From Sphingomonadales bacterium (GTDB lineage Bacteria; Pseudomonadota; Alphaproteobacteria; Sphingomonadales; Sphingomonadaceae): DNA of 64,000 nt. The notes beneath the pieces were generated by a model. It was not told where the DNA came from, searched no databases, and saw only the letters and a list, made by a program, of their open reading frames with translations. Shown piece by piece: positions 41,839 to 50,394 of the stretch. The position numbers and the translations under genes are program-made. The stretch covers positions 1,488,001 through 1,552,000 of the forward strand of contig JADJXT010000001.1 of the NCBI GenBank assembly GCA_016720115.1, written 5' to 3'. Every line of letters begins with the position of its first letter. Position 1 is the stretch's first letter.

Positions 41839-42637
41839 GGGCCTTTTCAACCGCAGCTTTCAACGCGTCATAGCCCAGTGCGCCTTCAAGCATCTGATCG
41901 CCAATGATGAAGGTCGGTGTGCCGTTGAAGCCGATTTGCTGCATCATGGCCAGGTTGCGCTCAATTTCGGCATTCACTTCGGCCGATGCGGCATCTTTCA
42001 TGGCCTGATCCATATTCAGCCCGGCGCGCTGGGCCGCCGTAGTAATCGTCTGTTCGCTGGCGGGGCCAGCTGCAAACATGGCATCGTGGAAAGCCTTGTG
42101 CTTGCCCTGCTTCGCAGCGGCCAGTGCCCAGTGCGCGGCATCGCGGCTAGTGGGGGAGAGGATGGGCAATTCGCGATAGACGATCCGCACGTCCTTTTCG
42201 CTGCCCATCAGGCGGTTCATGTCTGCAACGCTTGAACGGCAGAAGCCGCAATTATAGTCGGTAAACTCGACCACCGTAATCGATCCATCGGGATTGCCGC
42301 CGACCGCGCCCGGGAAAACCTTGGTCAATGCGCCGCCTGCCGCATCCATGCGCTTGGCCATTTCGCGCCTTTGCAGGATTTCGACTGCCTCGGTGATGAT
42401 TTCCGGATTTTCGAGGATATAGGCGCGCACAATTGCCTCGGTGGCGGCACGTTCCTCAGAGCTGACGCCAGCCGCTGAAATTGCACGCTCTGCGTCGGCG
42501 GCTGCATAAGCCGCCTTGTCGCCCCGCTGGATTTCCTCGCTGGTGGAGAAAAAATAGAACCCTGCCGCCAACAATATGGCCGCGCCAATCGCAGCGAAGG
42601 TCAAGAGAAGGCGTTTACCGGTCGTTTGCTCATTCAT
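41825..42637 (-). CDS. DsbA-family thiol:disulfide oxidoreductase
   Basis: This 270-residue protein has one N-terminal membrane anchor or uncleaved signal (LLLTFAAIGAAILLAAGFYF), a helical linker (about residues 35-110), then a thioredoxin fold with active site Cys130-Gly-Phe-Cys133 in EFTDYNCGFCRSS and cis-Pro in GFNGTPTFIIG. It resembles the DsbA/BdbD/ScsC-like group (Com1 type) that forms or isomerises disulfides in the periplasm. It is 62 bp downstream of the M48 peptidase on the same strand. Confidence 0.9.
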   Translation of the reverse strand: MNEQTTGKRLLLTFAAIGAAILLAAGFYFFSTSEEIQRGDKAAYAAADAERAISAAGVSSEERAATEAIVRAYILENPEIITEAVEILQRREMAKRMDAAGGALTKVFPGAVGGNPDGSITVVEFTDYNCGFCRSSVADMNRLMGSEKDVRIVYRELPILSPTSRDAAHWALAAAKQGKHKAFHDAMFAAGPASEQTITTAAQRAGLNMDQAMKDAASAEVNAEIERNLAMMQQIGFNGTPTFIIGDQMLEGALGYDALKAAVEKARKKG

Positions 42638-42699
42638 GGAGGGTTCGTAGCTTCTTTGCTGTATTCAGACCAGAGGATTAACTGTACAGCAGCCCGGCT

Positions 42700-44079
42700 C
42701 TACCGTCTGCGCTTTTCCATTTTCTGGACCTGGGCTTCGGCCACCAGTTTCACATCCTGCGCACGAATCCAGTCCTGCGAATATTCGGGCAGCCCGGCCA
42801 TTGCCGTCGCTGCATTGGGAAGCGCCAGCTGCGGTGCACCTTCCATCAGATAGCGCTCGGCACTGGCGAGCGCGGCGCGCGGCTCGTCACCCAGTGCCTG
42901 ATAGACCACGCCAAGCTGATACCAGGCGAAGGGATTGTTGTTGTCCTTTGCAACCGCCGCCTTGAGCACGCGCTCGGCCTCGGCCAGATTGGCCTTGTCC
43001 TCGGTCGCGATCAGCGCGTGGCCGAACACGGCGGCGATAAGTGGCTGGTTGCCGGTCAGATCGACCGCCTTGCGCAGCGACGCCAAGGCTTCGTCGGGCT
43101 TTCCGGATTCGAGCAGTATCTGCCCCTGCAGTTCGAGGAAATAGGGATCGGCAGGGTTTTTTGCGATCAGGCTGTTGGCTTCCGCCAGCGCCTTGTCCGG
43201 ATAGGCGGCCTTGTGCCAGGCATAAGCGCGCGCGTAGAGCGCGGGCACGCTCTTGTCCTTTTCAGGATAGTCGCGCAGCGTAGCATTCGGATCGGCAATA
43301 TAGCCCTGCAACTTGGCCTTCACACGCTTGAAATCCGCCTCCCATTTCGGGTTGAGCGGGACGTCCCAGGCAGGGTCAACCTTGTAGGTGTCTTCCAGCA
43401 CAGTGATGCGCTCACCCGAAAGCGGATGGGTGCGATCATAGCTGTCAACCTGCGGGATGCCGAGGCGGAACTCGTAATTCTGCAGCTTCTTGAAAAAGTT
43501 GATCGAGCCGCGCCCGGTAATGCCGGCAGCCGAAAGATAGCGCGCGCCAGACGCATCGGCGACGCTTTCCTGCACGCGGCTGAAGGCCAGGAATTTGCCC
43601 AATGCCGCTTGCTGGCCTGCCGCCATTATGCCCATGCCCGCTTCACCAGCGCCTGCGGCGATGGCGGCAGCGGCAAGGATCAGGCTGGCGATCGAAATGC
43701 TGCCCGCCTTTTCCAGACCTTCGTTGTAGCGGATGACATGGCCGCCTTCGATATGGCCAAGCTCGTGTGCTATCACGCCCTGCACTTCGTTTGCGGTGGT
43801 TGCAGCGTGGATAAGGCCGCTATGCAGATAGACAGTCTGGCCCCCAGCGACGAATGCGTTGATCGACTTGTCGTTGATCAGCACGACGTCGACATTCGAT
43901 GGATCAAGCCCTGCGCCGCGGATCAGCGGTGCAGAGATTTCATCGAAAAAGGCTTCGGTTTCGGCATCGCGAAGAACGGATTGCGCGTGCGCAGGTTGCA
44001 GGCACAGGGTCAGCGCGGCCAGCGCCGCGAGTGTCTTCGAAACCTGTCGAAAAAACCGCCCGCCCTCAAACATGCTCAT
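42700..44079 (-). CDS. M48 metallopeptidase with TPR repeats (BepA-like)
   Basis: About 459 residues. A signal peptide ending AHA is followed by a zinc metalloprotease domain with HELGH (residues 105-109), a third ligand in ESVADASGARYL, and the loop NAFVAGGQTVYLHSG. A C-terminal region of TPR-type helices (about residues 275-440) resembles BepA/YfgC, which guards outer-membrane protein assembly by degrading stalled LptD/BamA substrates. The start is uncertain (GTG 44088, ATG 44079 or ATG 44073), with no clear ribosome site for any. Confidence 0.9.
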   Translation of the reverse strand: MSMFEGGRFFRQVSKTLAALAALTLCLQPAHAQSVLRDAETEAFFDEISAPLIRGAGLDPSNVDVVLINDKSINAFVAGGQTVYLHSGLIHAATTANEVQGVIAHELGHIEGGHVIRYNEGLEKAGSISIASLILAAAAIAAGAGEAGMGIMAAGQQAALGKFLAFSRVQESVADASGARYLSAAGITGRGSINFFKKLQNYEFRLGIPQVDSYDRTHPLSGERITVLEDTYKVDPAWDVPLNPKWEADFKRVKAKLQGYIADPNATLRDYPEKDKSVPALYARAYAWHKAAYPDKALAEANSLIAKNPADPYFLELQGQILLESGKPDEALASLRKAVDLTGNQPLIAAVFGHALIATEDKANLAEAERVLKAAVAKDNNNPFAWYQLGVVYQALGDEPRAALASAERYLMEGAPQLALPNAATAMAGLPEYSQDWIRAQDVKLVAEAQVQKMEKRRR

Positions 44080-44171
44080 GCGATGCACCGGTCAGGATGA
44101 ATGGTCTATGAAGCCATGTGGGCCCGGCCAGATCGACATGCCAAAGGCGTGACCGGGCCGGGCCTGCAATA

Positions 44172-46748
44172 TCAGCCAAAAGTGCGCTGCCACCAGCCAC
44201 GACGAGGTCCGTCGGCGTCATCCGCACCGTCAGCATCGTCGGGCGACCCGGCTTCAGCCACAGGCTCGGCTTTCTTGGTTGATCGACGGGGCTTTTTCGC
44301 CGGAGCCGCCGGTTCGGCGTCGACAGCAGCTTCGACGGCAACAGCGTCATCGGCGGCAGCTTTGGCCTTGGCCTTTGGCGTGCGGCGCGTTTTCGGCTTT
44401 TCGGCTGCTTCAGGCTTTTCAGCAGGTGCTGCCTCTACGGCTTCATCGGCAGCGACAGCGGCGATTTTGGTTTTGCGGCTTGCCCGTTTGGGCTTGGCAG
44501 CCGGTTCAGGCGAGGCTTCGGCGACAGTCTCTGCGGCTTCAGGCTCTGCGACTGGTGCTTCCGACTCAACCGTTTCAGCAGCCTTTTTGCGACCGCCACG
44601 CGATCGACGCGATTTGCGGGCGGGCTCTTCGGCGGCTTCGTCCTGTTCGGCCGGGGTTTCGACGGCTTCGGTTGCGTCTACGTCGCCGCTATCGGTTTCG
44701 GTGCCGTCTTCGCTCGCGCCCTGTTCGTCACGTTCACGATTGCGACCGCCACGGCGCCCGCGACGACGGCGCTTGCGCTTGCCGCTGCGCTCTTCGCGTT
44801 CGCCATCGTCGGCGCGTTCAGCCTCTTCCTCGATTTCGGTTTCGTCTTCGATCTCGTCGAAATCCTCCTCGTCGTCAAAATCGACGATCGGAGCAGGAAT
44901 CGCAGGCCTTTCGGGGCGCGGACCGCTTGCGGTCACGGTCATCTTGGCGCCTTCAACCTCGCCATTGGGAAGCACTTCCACATTGACGTGATAGCGATCC
45001 TCGATCTCGGCGAGTTCGGCGCGCTTGTTGTTGAGGATGTAGATCGTCGCTTCCTGACTGGCCTGCAGCGAAATCTGGCTGCCGTGCCCGCGTGCGGATT
45101 CTTCCTCGATCAGGCGCAGGGCCGACAATGCGGACGAAGAGGCGGTGCGAACCAGACCGGTGCCTTCGCAATGCGGGCAGACACGGGTGGAGGCCTCAAG
45201 CACACCGGTGCGCAGGCGCTGGCGGCTCATTTCCATCAGGCCAAAACTGGAAATACGGCCCACCTGGATGCGCGCACGGTCGTTCTTCAGCGCCTCCTTC
45301 ATCGCGCGCTCTACCTTGCGGGCGTTCGAATGGTGATCCATGTCGATGAAGTCGATGACGACAAGGCCTGCCATGTCGCGCAGGCGCAACTGGCGGGCGA
45401 TTTCGCGCGCAGCTTCCAAGTTTGTCGCAAGCGCGGTCTGCTCGATGCCATGTTCCTTGGTCGAGCGGCCCGAGTTGATGTCGATCGAAACCAGTGCCTC
45501 GGTCGGGTTGATGACGATATAGCCACCCGATCTCAGCTGCACGACCGGGTTGTACATCGCGTTCAACTGGTCTTCGACGCCATAGCGCTGGAACAGCGAA
45601 ACCGGATCGGAATAATGCTGCACGCGCTTGGCATGGCTCGGCATCAGCAGCTTCATGAAATCCTTGGCGGCCTTGTATCCGTCTCCGCCTTCCACCAGCA
45701 CATCGTCGATATCCTTGTTATAGATATCGCGGATCGCGCGCTTCACCAGGTCGCTGTCCGAATGGATCAGCATCGGCGCGCTGCCCTTCAGCGTGCGTTC
45801 GCGGATTTCATCCCACAGACGCGCGAGATAATCGAAATCGCGCTTGATTTCGGGCTTGGTGCGGGCAAGCCCTGCGGTGCGGATGATGCAGCCCATGGTT
45901 GAGGGCAGTTTCAGGTCGGAAATGATCGATTTCAGCCGCTTGCGGTCCGCCGCGCTCGAAATCTTCCGGCTGATGCCGCCGCCATGGCTGGTATTGGGCA
46001 TGAGAACGCAATAGCGACCGGCCAGGCTGAGATAGGTCGTCAGCGCCGCGCCCTTGTTGCCACGCTCTTCCTTGACGACCTGCACCAGCAGCACCTGACG
46101 CCGATGGATGACGTCCTGTATCTTGTAGCGGCGACGCAGATTGAGGCGCTTTGCACGCGCTTCATCGCTGGCCTTGGGGGCATTGCCGCGACCGCCGCGT
46201 CCACGGCGACGGCGACCGCGTTGATCCCGGCGACCGTCCTCGTCGGCTGATGCGTCAGTCGCGTTGTCGCCATTCTCTTCGCCATTGGCTTCAAGATCGG
46301 GCTCTTCGCCTTCGGTGATGTCGATGGTGTCGATGCGATCATCGCTTTCCACCTCGATGAAATCGGGGTCTTCTTCGTCGTGCGCATCGGAACGCATGAT
46401 ATCGGAAGGCTCGTCTTCCTCGGCTTCTTCCTGCTCGCGCAGGGCCGCTTCTTCGGCAGCCGCAGCGGCTTCTTCCGCAAGCAGGCGTTCGCGATCCTCT
46501 TTCGGGATCTGGTAATAATCAGGGTGGATTTCGCTGAAGGCAAGGAAGCCGTGCCGGTTGCCGCCATAGTCGACAAATGCCGCCTGCAGCGACGGTTCGA
46601 CCCTGGTAACCTTTGCTAGATAGATATTTCCCTTGAGCTGCTTATGCTCTGCAGACTCAAAGTCGAATTCCTCAATTATGTTCCCTTTTACGACGGCTAC
46701 GCGGGTCTCCTCCCGGTGGCGCGCGTCGATGAGCATGCGCGTTTTCAT
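44172..46748 (-). CDS. rne: ribonuclease E/G family endoribonuclease
   Basis: Central RNA-decay and processing enzyme, scaffold of the degradosome. The 858-residue protein starts KTRMLIDARHREETRVAVV, the RNase E/G N-terminus. An S1 domain follows, interrupted by an acidic then arginine-rich insertion (about residues 90-205), as in alphaproteobacterial forms. Catalytic aspartates lie in ALVSIDINSGR and VVIDFIDMDH; the zinc-link is CPHC. The C-terminal 260 residues are disordered, with RSGKRKRRRRGRR and Ala/Lys/Glu-rich repeats, the likely partner-binding scaffold. ATG is preceded by GGAGAATC. Confidence 0.96.
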   Translation of the reverse strand: MKTRMLIDARHREETRVAVVKGNIIEEFDFESAEHKQLKGNIYLAKVTRVEPSLQAAFVDYGGNRHGFLAFSEIHPDYYQIPKEDRERLLAEEAAAAAEEAALREQEEAEEDEPSDIMRSDAHDEEDPDFIEVESDDRIDTIDITEGEEPDLEANGEENGDNATDASADEDGRRDQRGRRRRGRGGRGNAPKASDEARAKRLNLRRRYKIQDVIHRRQVLLVQVVKEERGNKGAALTTYLSLAGRYCVLMPNTSHGGGISRKISSAADRKRLKSIISDLKLPSTMGCIIRTAGLARTKPEIKRDFDYLARLWDEIRERTLKGSAPMLIHSDSDLVKRAIRDIYNKDIDDVLVEGGDGYKAAKDFMKLLMPSHAKRVQHYSDPVSLFQRYGVEDQLNAMYNPVVQLRSGGYIVINPTEALVSIDINSGRSTKEHGIEQTALATNLEAAREIARQLRLRDMAGLVVIDFIDMDHHSNARKVERAMKEALKNDRARIQVGRISSFGLMEMSRQRLRTGVLEASTRVCPHCEGTGLVRTASSSALSALRLIEEESARGHGSQISLQASQEATIYILNNKRAELAEIEDRYHVNVEVLPNGEVEGAKMTVTASGPRPERPAIPAPIVDFDDEEDFDEIEDETEIEEEAERADDGEREERSGKRKRRRRGRRGGRNRERDEQGASEDGTETDSGDVDATEAVETPAEQDEAAEEPARKSRRSRGGRKKAAETVESEAPVAEPEAAETVAEASPEPAAKPKRASRKTKIAAVAADEAVEAAPAEKPEAAEKPKTRRTPKAKAKAAADDAVAVEAAVDAEPAAPAKKPRRSTKKAEPVAEAGSPDDADGADDADGPRRGWWQRTFG

Positions 46749-47073
46749 TATAGATTCTCCGCGCCTCCCACGGTTCCGCGTCTAGCAGGAATTGGGGGGC
46801 GTTTTTTTCTGAAAGTGATCCGGCATCGTTTGCATCGAAGACAATCGGGTCTTCGATTTTCAATGCCGGGGAATGTACGAATGTGTCTGCTGCAAGGGCA
46901 CCGCGGGCGCAATTCGCGCGGGCGTAATTTGCCGCCAACGCACCGGGCCCAGTCGGGACGGTGGTAGGGGAAATTTCATGCCACATGTAACATCAACCTG
47001 TTTTATACCGAAAAGTCAGTTATTTCGGTGCCTTGGCGGACCATAGTTATCAAAGATATAGGTCCGGACGTGC
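46749..47073. promoter_or_regulatory. long leader between rne and the divergent amidase gene
   Basis: No gene is supported in these 325 bp. The segment contains the hairpin CGAAGAC-AATCGG-GTCTTCG (46836-46855) and several GC-rich palindromic patches (CCGCGGGCGCAATTCGCGCG). A long structured 5' leader is expected of rne genes, where RNase E cleaves its own mRNA to autoregulate; that this occurs here is inference. Confidence 0.4.
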
Positions 47074-48054
47074 GTGCTAGCACTGCCACGCTTGGGGGGC
47101 AAGTGGTGGCTGCGAAAAATTCCCTCGACCCGTCGTCACTATTTGCGCAAAAGCATCGCGATGCTTTTCGACGCCTTTCTTGCAATATCATTGCTGGCCG
47201 CACAATCGCCGATGGCCGGTGCTGTGCAAATGATGTTGCAGTCATCGGCGGCGCTATCGCCTTTCCGTTCCGAGCCGCCAAAGCGCCGCTACGAGGTGGA
47301 TGCGCCCATCGGGCGTGGCGGAGCACGCGGTTTGCCCAAAATCCATGGCCCGGCCGATTCCCGGCTGCCGTTGGTGGTCATCGATGCCGGGCATGGCGGC
47401 CATGATCCGGGCGCAATCAACCCGCTTTCGGGCAAGCGCGAGAAGGATGTGACGCTGGCGATTGCCCGCGCCATTCGTGATGAACTTGTGGATACAGGGC
47501 GCGTGCGCGTTGCCCTGACCCGCGAAGGCGACAGCTTCCTTGTCCTGCAGGATCGCTATGGCATCGCCCGCAAGATGAAGGCCGACCTTTTCCTGTCGAT
47601 CCATGCCGACGCGGCAGGCAATCCGGAGGCAAGAGGCGGCACCGTCTATACCCTGTCCGAGGTTGCTTCGGATCGCGAGGCGCAACGTTTGGCCGCGCGG
47701 GAAAACAAGGCGGACGTCATCAACGGCGTCAATCTGGGAGGGCAGGATCAGGAAGTGTCGTCGATCCTGATCGATCTGACGCAGCGGGAAACGATGAATG
47801 TTTCCGCAAGCTTTGCCCGGTTGCTGATCCGCGAAGCAAAGCCTAACATGCTGCTGCGCGAGAAATCCCACAAATTTGCATCATTCATCGTGCTCAAGGC
47901 GCCTGACACGCCTTCGGTGCTGTTCGAAACCGGCTATATCAGCAACGCAGACGATGCCGCCTTCCTGTCTTCGCGCGACGGGCAGCAAAAGGTTGCGCGG
48001 ACGGTGACGAGTGCGGTGCAGGCGCATTTTGCGCGCCGATTGGCACGCGATTGA
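47074..48054 (+). CDS. N-acetylmuramoyl-L-alanine amidase (Amidase_3)
   Basis: Periplasmic zinc amidase that splits septal peptidoglycan. The Amidase_3 domain (about residues 98-320) has VIDAGHGGHDPGA (zinc His107), a zinc glutamate in KREKDVTLA (Glu123), SIHADA (zinc His) and the catalytic glutamate in VLFETGYISN. The N-terminus has a hydrophobic signal (MLFDAFLAISLLAAQSP). The start is uncertain: GTG 47074 gives 326 residues with a long n-region, ATG 47161 gives 297; neither has a clear ribosome site. There is no AMIN domain. Divergent from rne. Confidence 0.92.
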   Translation: MLALPRLGGKWWLRKIPSTRRHYLRKSIAMLFDAFLAISLLAAQSPMAGAVQMMLQSSAALSPFRSEPPKRRYEVDAPIGRGGARGLPKIHGPADSRLPLVVIDAGHGGHDPGAINPLSGKREKDVTLAIARAIRDELVDTGRVRVALTREGDSFLVLQDRYGIARKMKADLFLSIHADAAGNPEARGGTVYTLSEVASDREAQRLAARENKADVINGVNLGGQDQEVSSILIDLTQRETMNVSASFARLLIREAKPNMLLREKSHKFASFIVLKAPDTPSVLFETGYISNADDAAFLSSRDGQQKVARTVTSAVQAHFARRLARD

Positions 48055-48098
48055 AATAGCCCTTCGACAAAATTCGCTGCCGGGCCTATCGAACGAAT

Positions 48099-49856
48099 AT
48101 GGACGATTCATCCCCATCCATTGTCGACGAGCCCGGTTTTGCCCTGCGCGAACCGGATATGCCCGATGACGCGCTGGGTCTGGGGCTGGCCGATCCGCCA
48201 AAACCCGTAGCAGCCTCGCCCTACCGGGTGCTGGCGCGTAAATATCGCCCGCAGAATTTTGCCGAACTGATCGGTCAGGATGCGATGGTGCAGACGCTGG
48301 GCAACGCGATCAAGCGCGGCCGTCTGGCGCATGCCTTTTTGATGACGGGCGTGCGCGGGGTTGGCAAAACCTCTACCGCGCGCCTGATTGCAAAGGCATT
48401 GAACTGCATTGGTCCGGACGGGCAGGGTGGGCCGACCATCGACCCTTGCGGTGTGTGCGAGCCCTGCCGCGCGATTGCCGAAGGGCGGCACATAGACGTT
48501 ATCGAAATGGACGCGGCGAGCCATACCGGCGTCGACGATGTACGCGAGATTATCGAAGCCGTTCGCTATGCTGCAGTCTCGGCGCGCTACAAAATCTATA
48601 TCATCGACGAAGTTCACATGCTGTCGAAAAACGCCTTCAATGCATTGTTGAAGACGCTCGAAGAGCCCCCGGCGCATGTGAAATTCCTGTTTGCGACAAC
48701 CGAGGTGAACAAGGTTCCGATAACGGTGCTGTCGCGTTGCCAGCGCTTTGATTTGAAACGGATTCCGGCGGAAATGCTGGCGGCGCATTTTGTGGAAATT
48801 TGCGGGAAAGAAGGCGTTTCGGCGGAAGCGGAGGCGTTGCGCCTTGTCGCGCAGGCGGCTGAGGGATCGGTACGTGACGGTTTGTCGATCCTCGATCAGG
48901 CAATTGCCCATGCCGATCTGGCGGCAGATGACAATGGTGCCGAAGCGCGCGTCGAGGCCGCGCAAGTGCGCACGATGCTGGGGCTTTCCGATCGCGCGGC
49001 TGTGCGCAGGCTGTTCGGCCTGTTGCTGGAAGGCGACGCAACGGCAGTGCTCGATGAAGCGCGCAACCAGTATCAATTGGGTGTCGAGCCAGCCGCAACG
49101 CTTGCCGGGCTGCTTCGCGAAGTGCATCTGGTGACGCTCGCCAAGATCGGCAGCCCGCCCGATGCAGCCCTGCCCGAAGAGGCGAGGGCGCAGATTGACG
49201 AATGGGCAGGGCGGCTGTCCTTCCCCTTGCTCCACCGCCTGTGGCAATTGCTGCTGAAAGGGCATGAAGAGGTCCGCCAGGCAAGCCTGCCGCTGGAATG
49301 TTGCGACATGGCGTTGCTGCGGGTGATGCACGGCGCCGCGATGCCCGACCCCGGAGAACTTGCGCGATTGCTGCAACAGGGCGGGGTTCCGTCGCAGACG
49401 GCGCAAGCCAGCGCTGCGCCGCCGCCGAACAACAGCGCGTCGGTGAGCGCGTCGGCCTTCCCGGCAGATTTCAAAACGCTGGTCGAAGCACTCGATCGCG
49501 GCGGGCACCCCAATGTCGCGGCGACCTTGCACGATGTCATTCGGCTGGTGAACTACGCACCGCCCCGGCTTGAATTCCAGCTCGCTGGCCCGGTCCATCA
49601 GGGTTTTGGTGCTGACCTGAATGACGCGCTGTTCCGCCTGACCGGCACACGCTGGGAAATCGCCGAAACGCCCGGTGATGCGCAGCCCAGCCTGTATGAA
49701 CAGGAACAGGCAGAACGTGCAGCGCAGGACAGTGAAATTCTTGAATCCCCGCTAGTCAAGGCAGCGCTTGCAGCTTTTCCCGAGGCCGAAGTGCATGTCG
49801 ACGGGCGGACGATACATTCTCCCCACGAAGCAGAAATCCGGAGCCTCAGAGCATGA
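48099..49856 (+). CDS. dnaX: DNA polymerase III gamma/tau subunit
   Basis: Clamp-loader ATPase that links the replicative polymerases. The 585-residue protein has Walker A GVRGVGKTSTAR, a zinc module with cysteines in ALNCIGPDG and DPCGVCEPC, DEVHMLSKNAFNALLKTLEE (Walker B, then sensor regions) and the SRC-like LSRCQRFDLKRI. The C-terminal part is the tau-type domain. No A-rich slippery sequence for a gamma frameshift is obvious. A short acidic N-terminal extension of about 40 residues precedes the YRVLARKYRPQNF start of the family. It overlaps ybaB by 4 bp. Confidence 0.96.
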   Translation: MDDSSPSIVDEPGFALREPDMPDDALGLGLADPPKPVAASPYRVLARKYRPQNFAELIGQDAMVQTLGNAIKRGRLAHAFLMTGVRGVGKTSTARLIAKALNCIGPDGQGGPTIDPCGVCEPCRAIAEGRHIDVIEMDAASHTGVDDVREIIEAVRYAAVSARYKIYIIDEVHMLSKNAFNALLKTLEEPPAHVKFLFATTEVNKVPITVLSRCQRFDLKRIPAEMLAAHFVEICGKEGVSAEAEALRLVAQAAEGSVRDGLSILDQAIAHADLAADDNGAEARVEAAQVRTMLGLSDRAAVRRLFGLLLEGDATAVLDEARNQYQLGVEPAATLAGLLREVHLVTLAKIGSPPDAALPEEARAQIDEWAGRLSFPLLHRLWQLLLKGHEEVRQASLPLECCDMALLRVMHGAAMPDPGELARLLQQGGVPSQTAQASAAPPPNNSASVSASAFPADFKTLVEALDRGGHPNVAATLHDVIRLVNYAPPRLEFQLAGPVHQGFGADLNDALFRLTGTRWEIAETPGDAQPSLYEQEQAERAAQDSEILESPLVKAALAAFPEAEVHVDGRTIHSPHEAEIRSLRA

Positions 49857-50188
49857 AGAATATCGAAGAGATGATGAAAGCGGCGCAGGAAGCCGCGCAA
49901 ACCATCCAGAAGCAGATGGAAGAGGCGCAGGGCAAGCTGGATAGCATTGAAGTCGAAGGCGTGTCGGGCGGTGGTCTGGTCAAGGTGCGAGCCAGCGCCA
50001 AGGGCCGCATCATTTCGCTTTCAATTGACGACAGCGTCATCGTGCCTGTCGACAAGCAGATGCTGGAGGATCTGGTGGTCGCTGCGTTCAACGACGCACG
50101 CGAAAAGGCCGATGCCGCCAGCAACAGCGAAATGGGCAAGATGACCAGCGGCCTGCCGCTTCCGCCGGGGTTCAAATTGCCGTTTTGA
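49853..50188 (+). CDS. YbaB/EbfC nucleoid-associated protein
   Basis: This 111-residue protein has the family's start (MKNIEEMMKAAQEAAQTIQK), the central strand KVRASAKGRIISLSID and the C-terminal LPLPPGFKLPF. It binds DNA as a dimer. It overlaps dnaX by ATGA, the classic arrangement. The usual third member recR does not follow; instead a palindromic repeat and lon come next. Confidence 0.95.
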   Translation: MKNIEEMMKAAQEAAQTIQKQMEEAQGKLDSIEVEGVSGGGLVKVRASAKGRIISLSIDDSVIVPVDKQMLEDLVVAAFNDAREKADAASNSEMGKMTSGLPLPPGFKLPF

Positions 50189-50198
50189 ACCAGGTGCC

Positions 50199-50268
50199 GT
50201 CATCCTGAACTTGTTTCAGGATAGCGAGAAAACGGCAGCTTGTTATCCCGAAGCAAGTTCAGGATGAC
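50199..50268. repeat. inverted repeat of the GTCATCCTGAACTTG family
   Basis: GTCATCCTGAACTTGTTTCA at the left is mirrored by GAAGCAAGTTCAGGATGAC at the right, with a short spacer containing AACGGCAGCTTG. This 70-bp element lies between ybaB and lon and would form a strong hairpin, possibly terminating the dnaX-ybaB transcript. Confidence 0.8.
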
Positions 50269-50394
50269 GACGTGAATCTAGGCTTTTCCCCAGCTTTTCT
50301 CTCCACTTTGCCGCTATGCCGTTGAAAGCGGAAAAATCGCGCTCATATTGCAGCCAAGTTTCCGCATCGCCTTTCGGTGCGGGCCGGAGCAAAT

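Noticed and set aside
48108..49598. 496-codon open frame on the minus strand
   Set aside because: Antisense shadow of dnaX, whose motifs are unambiguous.
48099..49856. Programmed frameshift in dnaX giving a gamma form
   Set aside because: No A-AAA-AAG-type slippery heptamer was seen in the middle of the gene.
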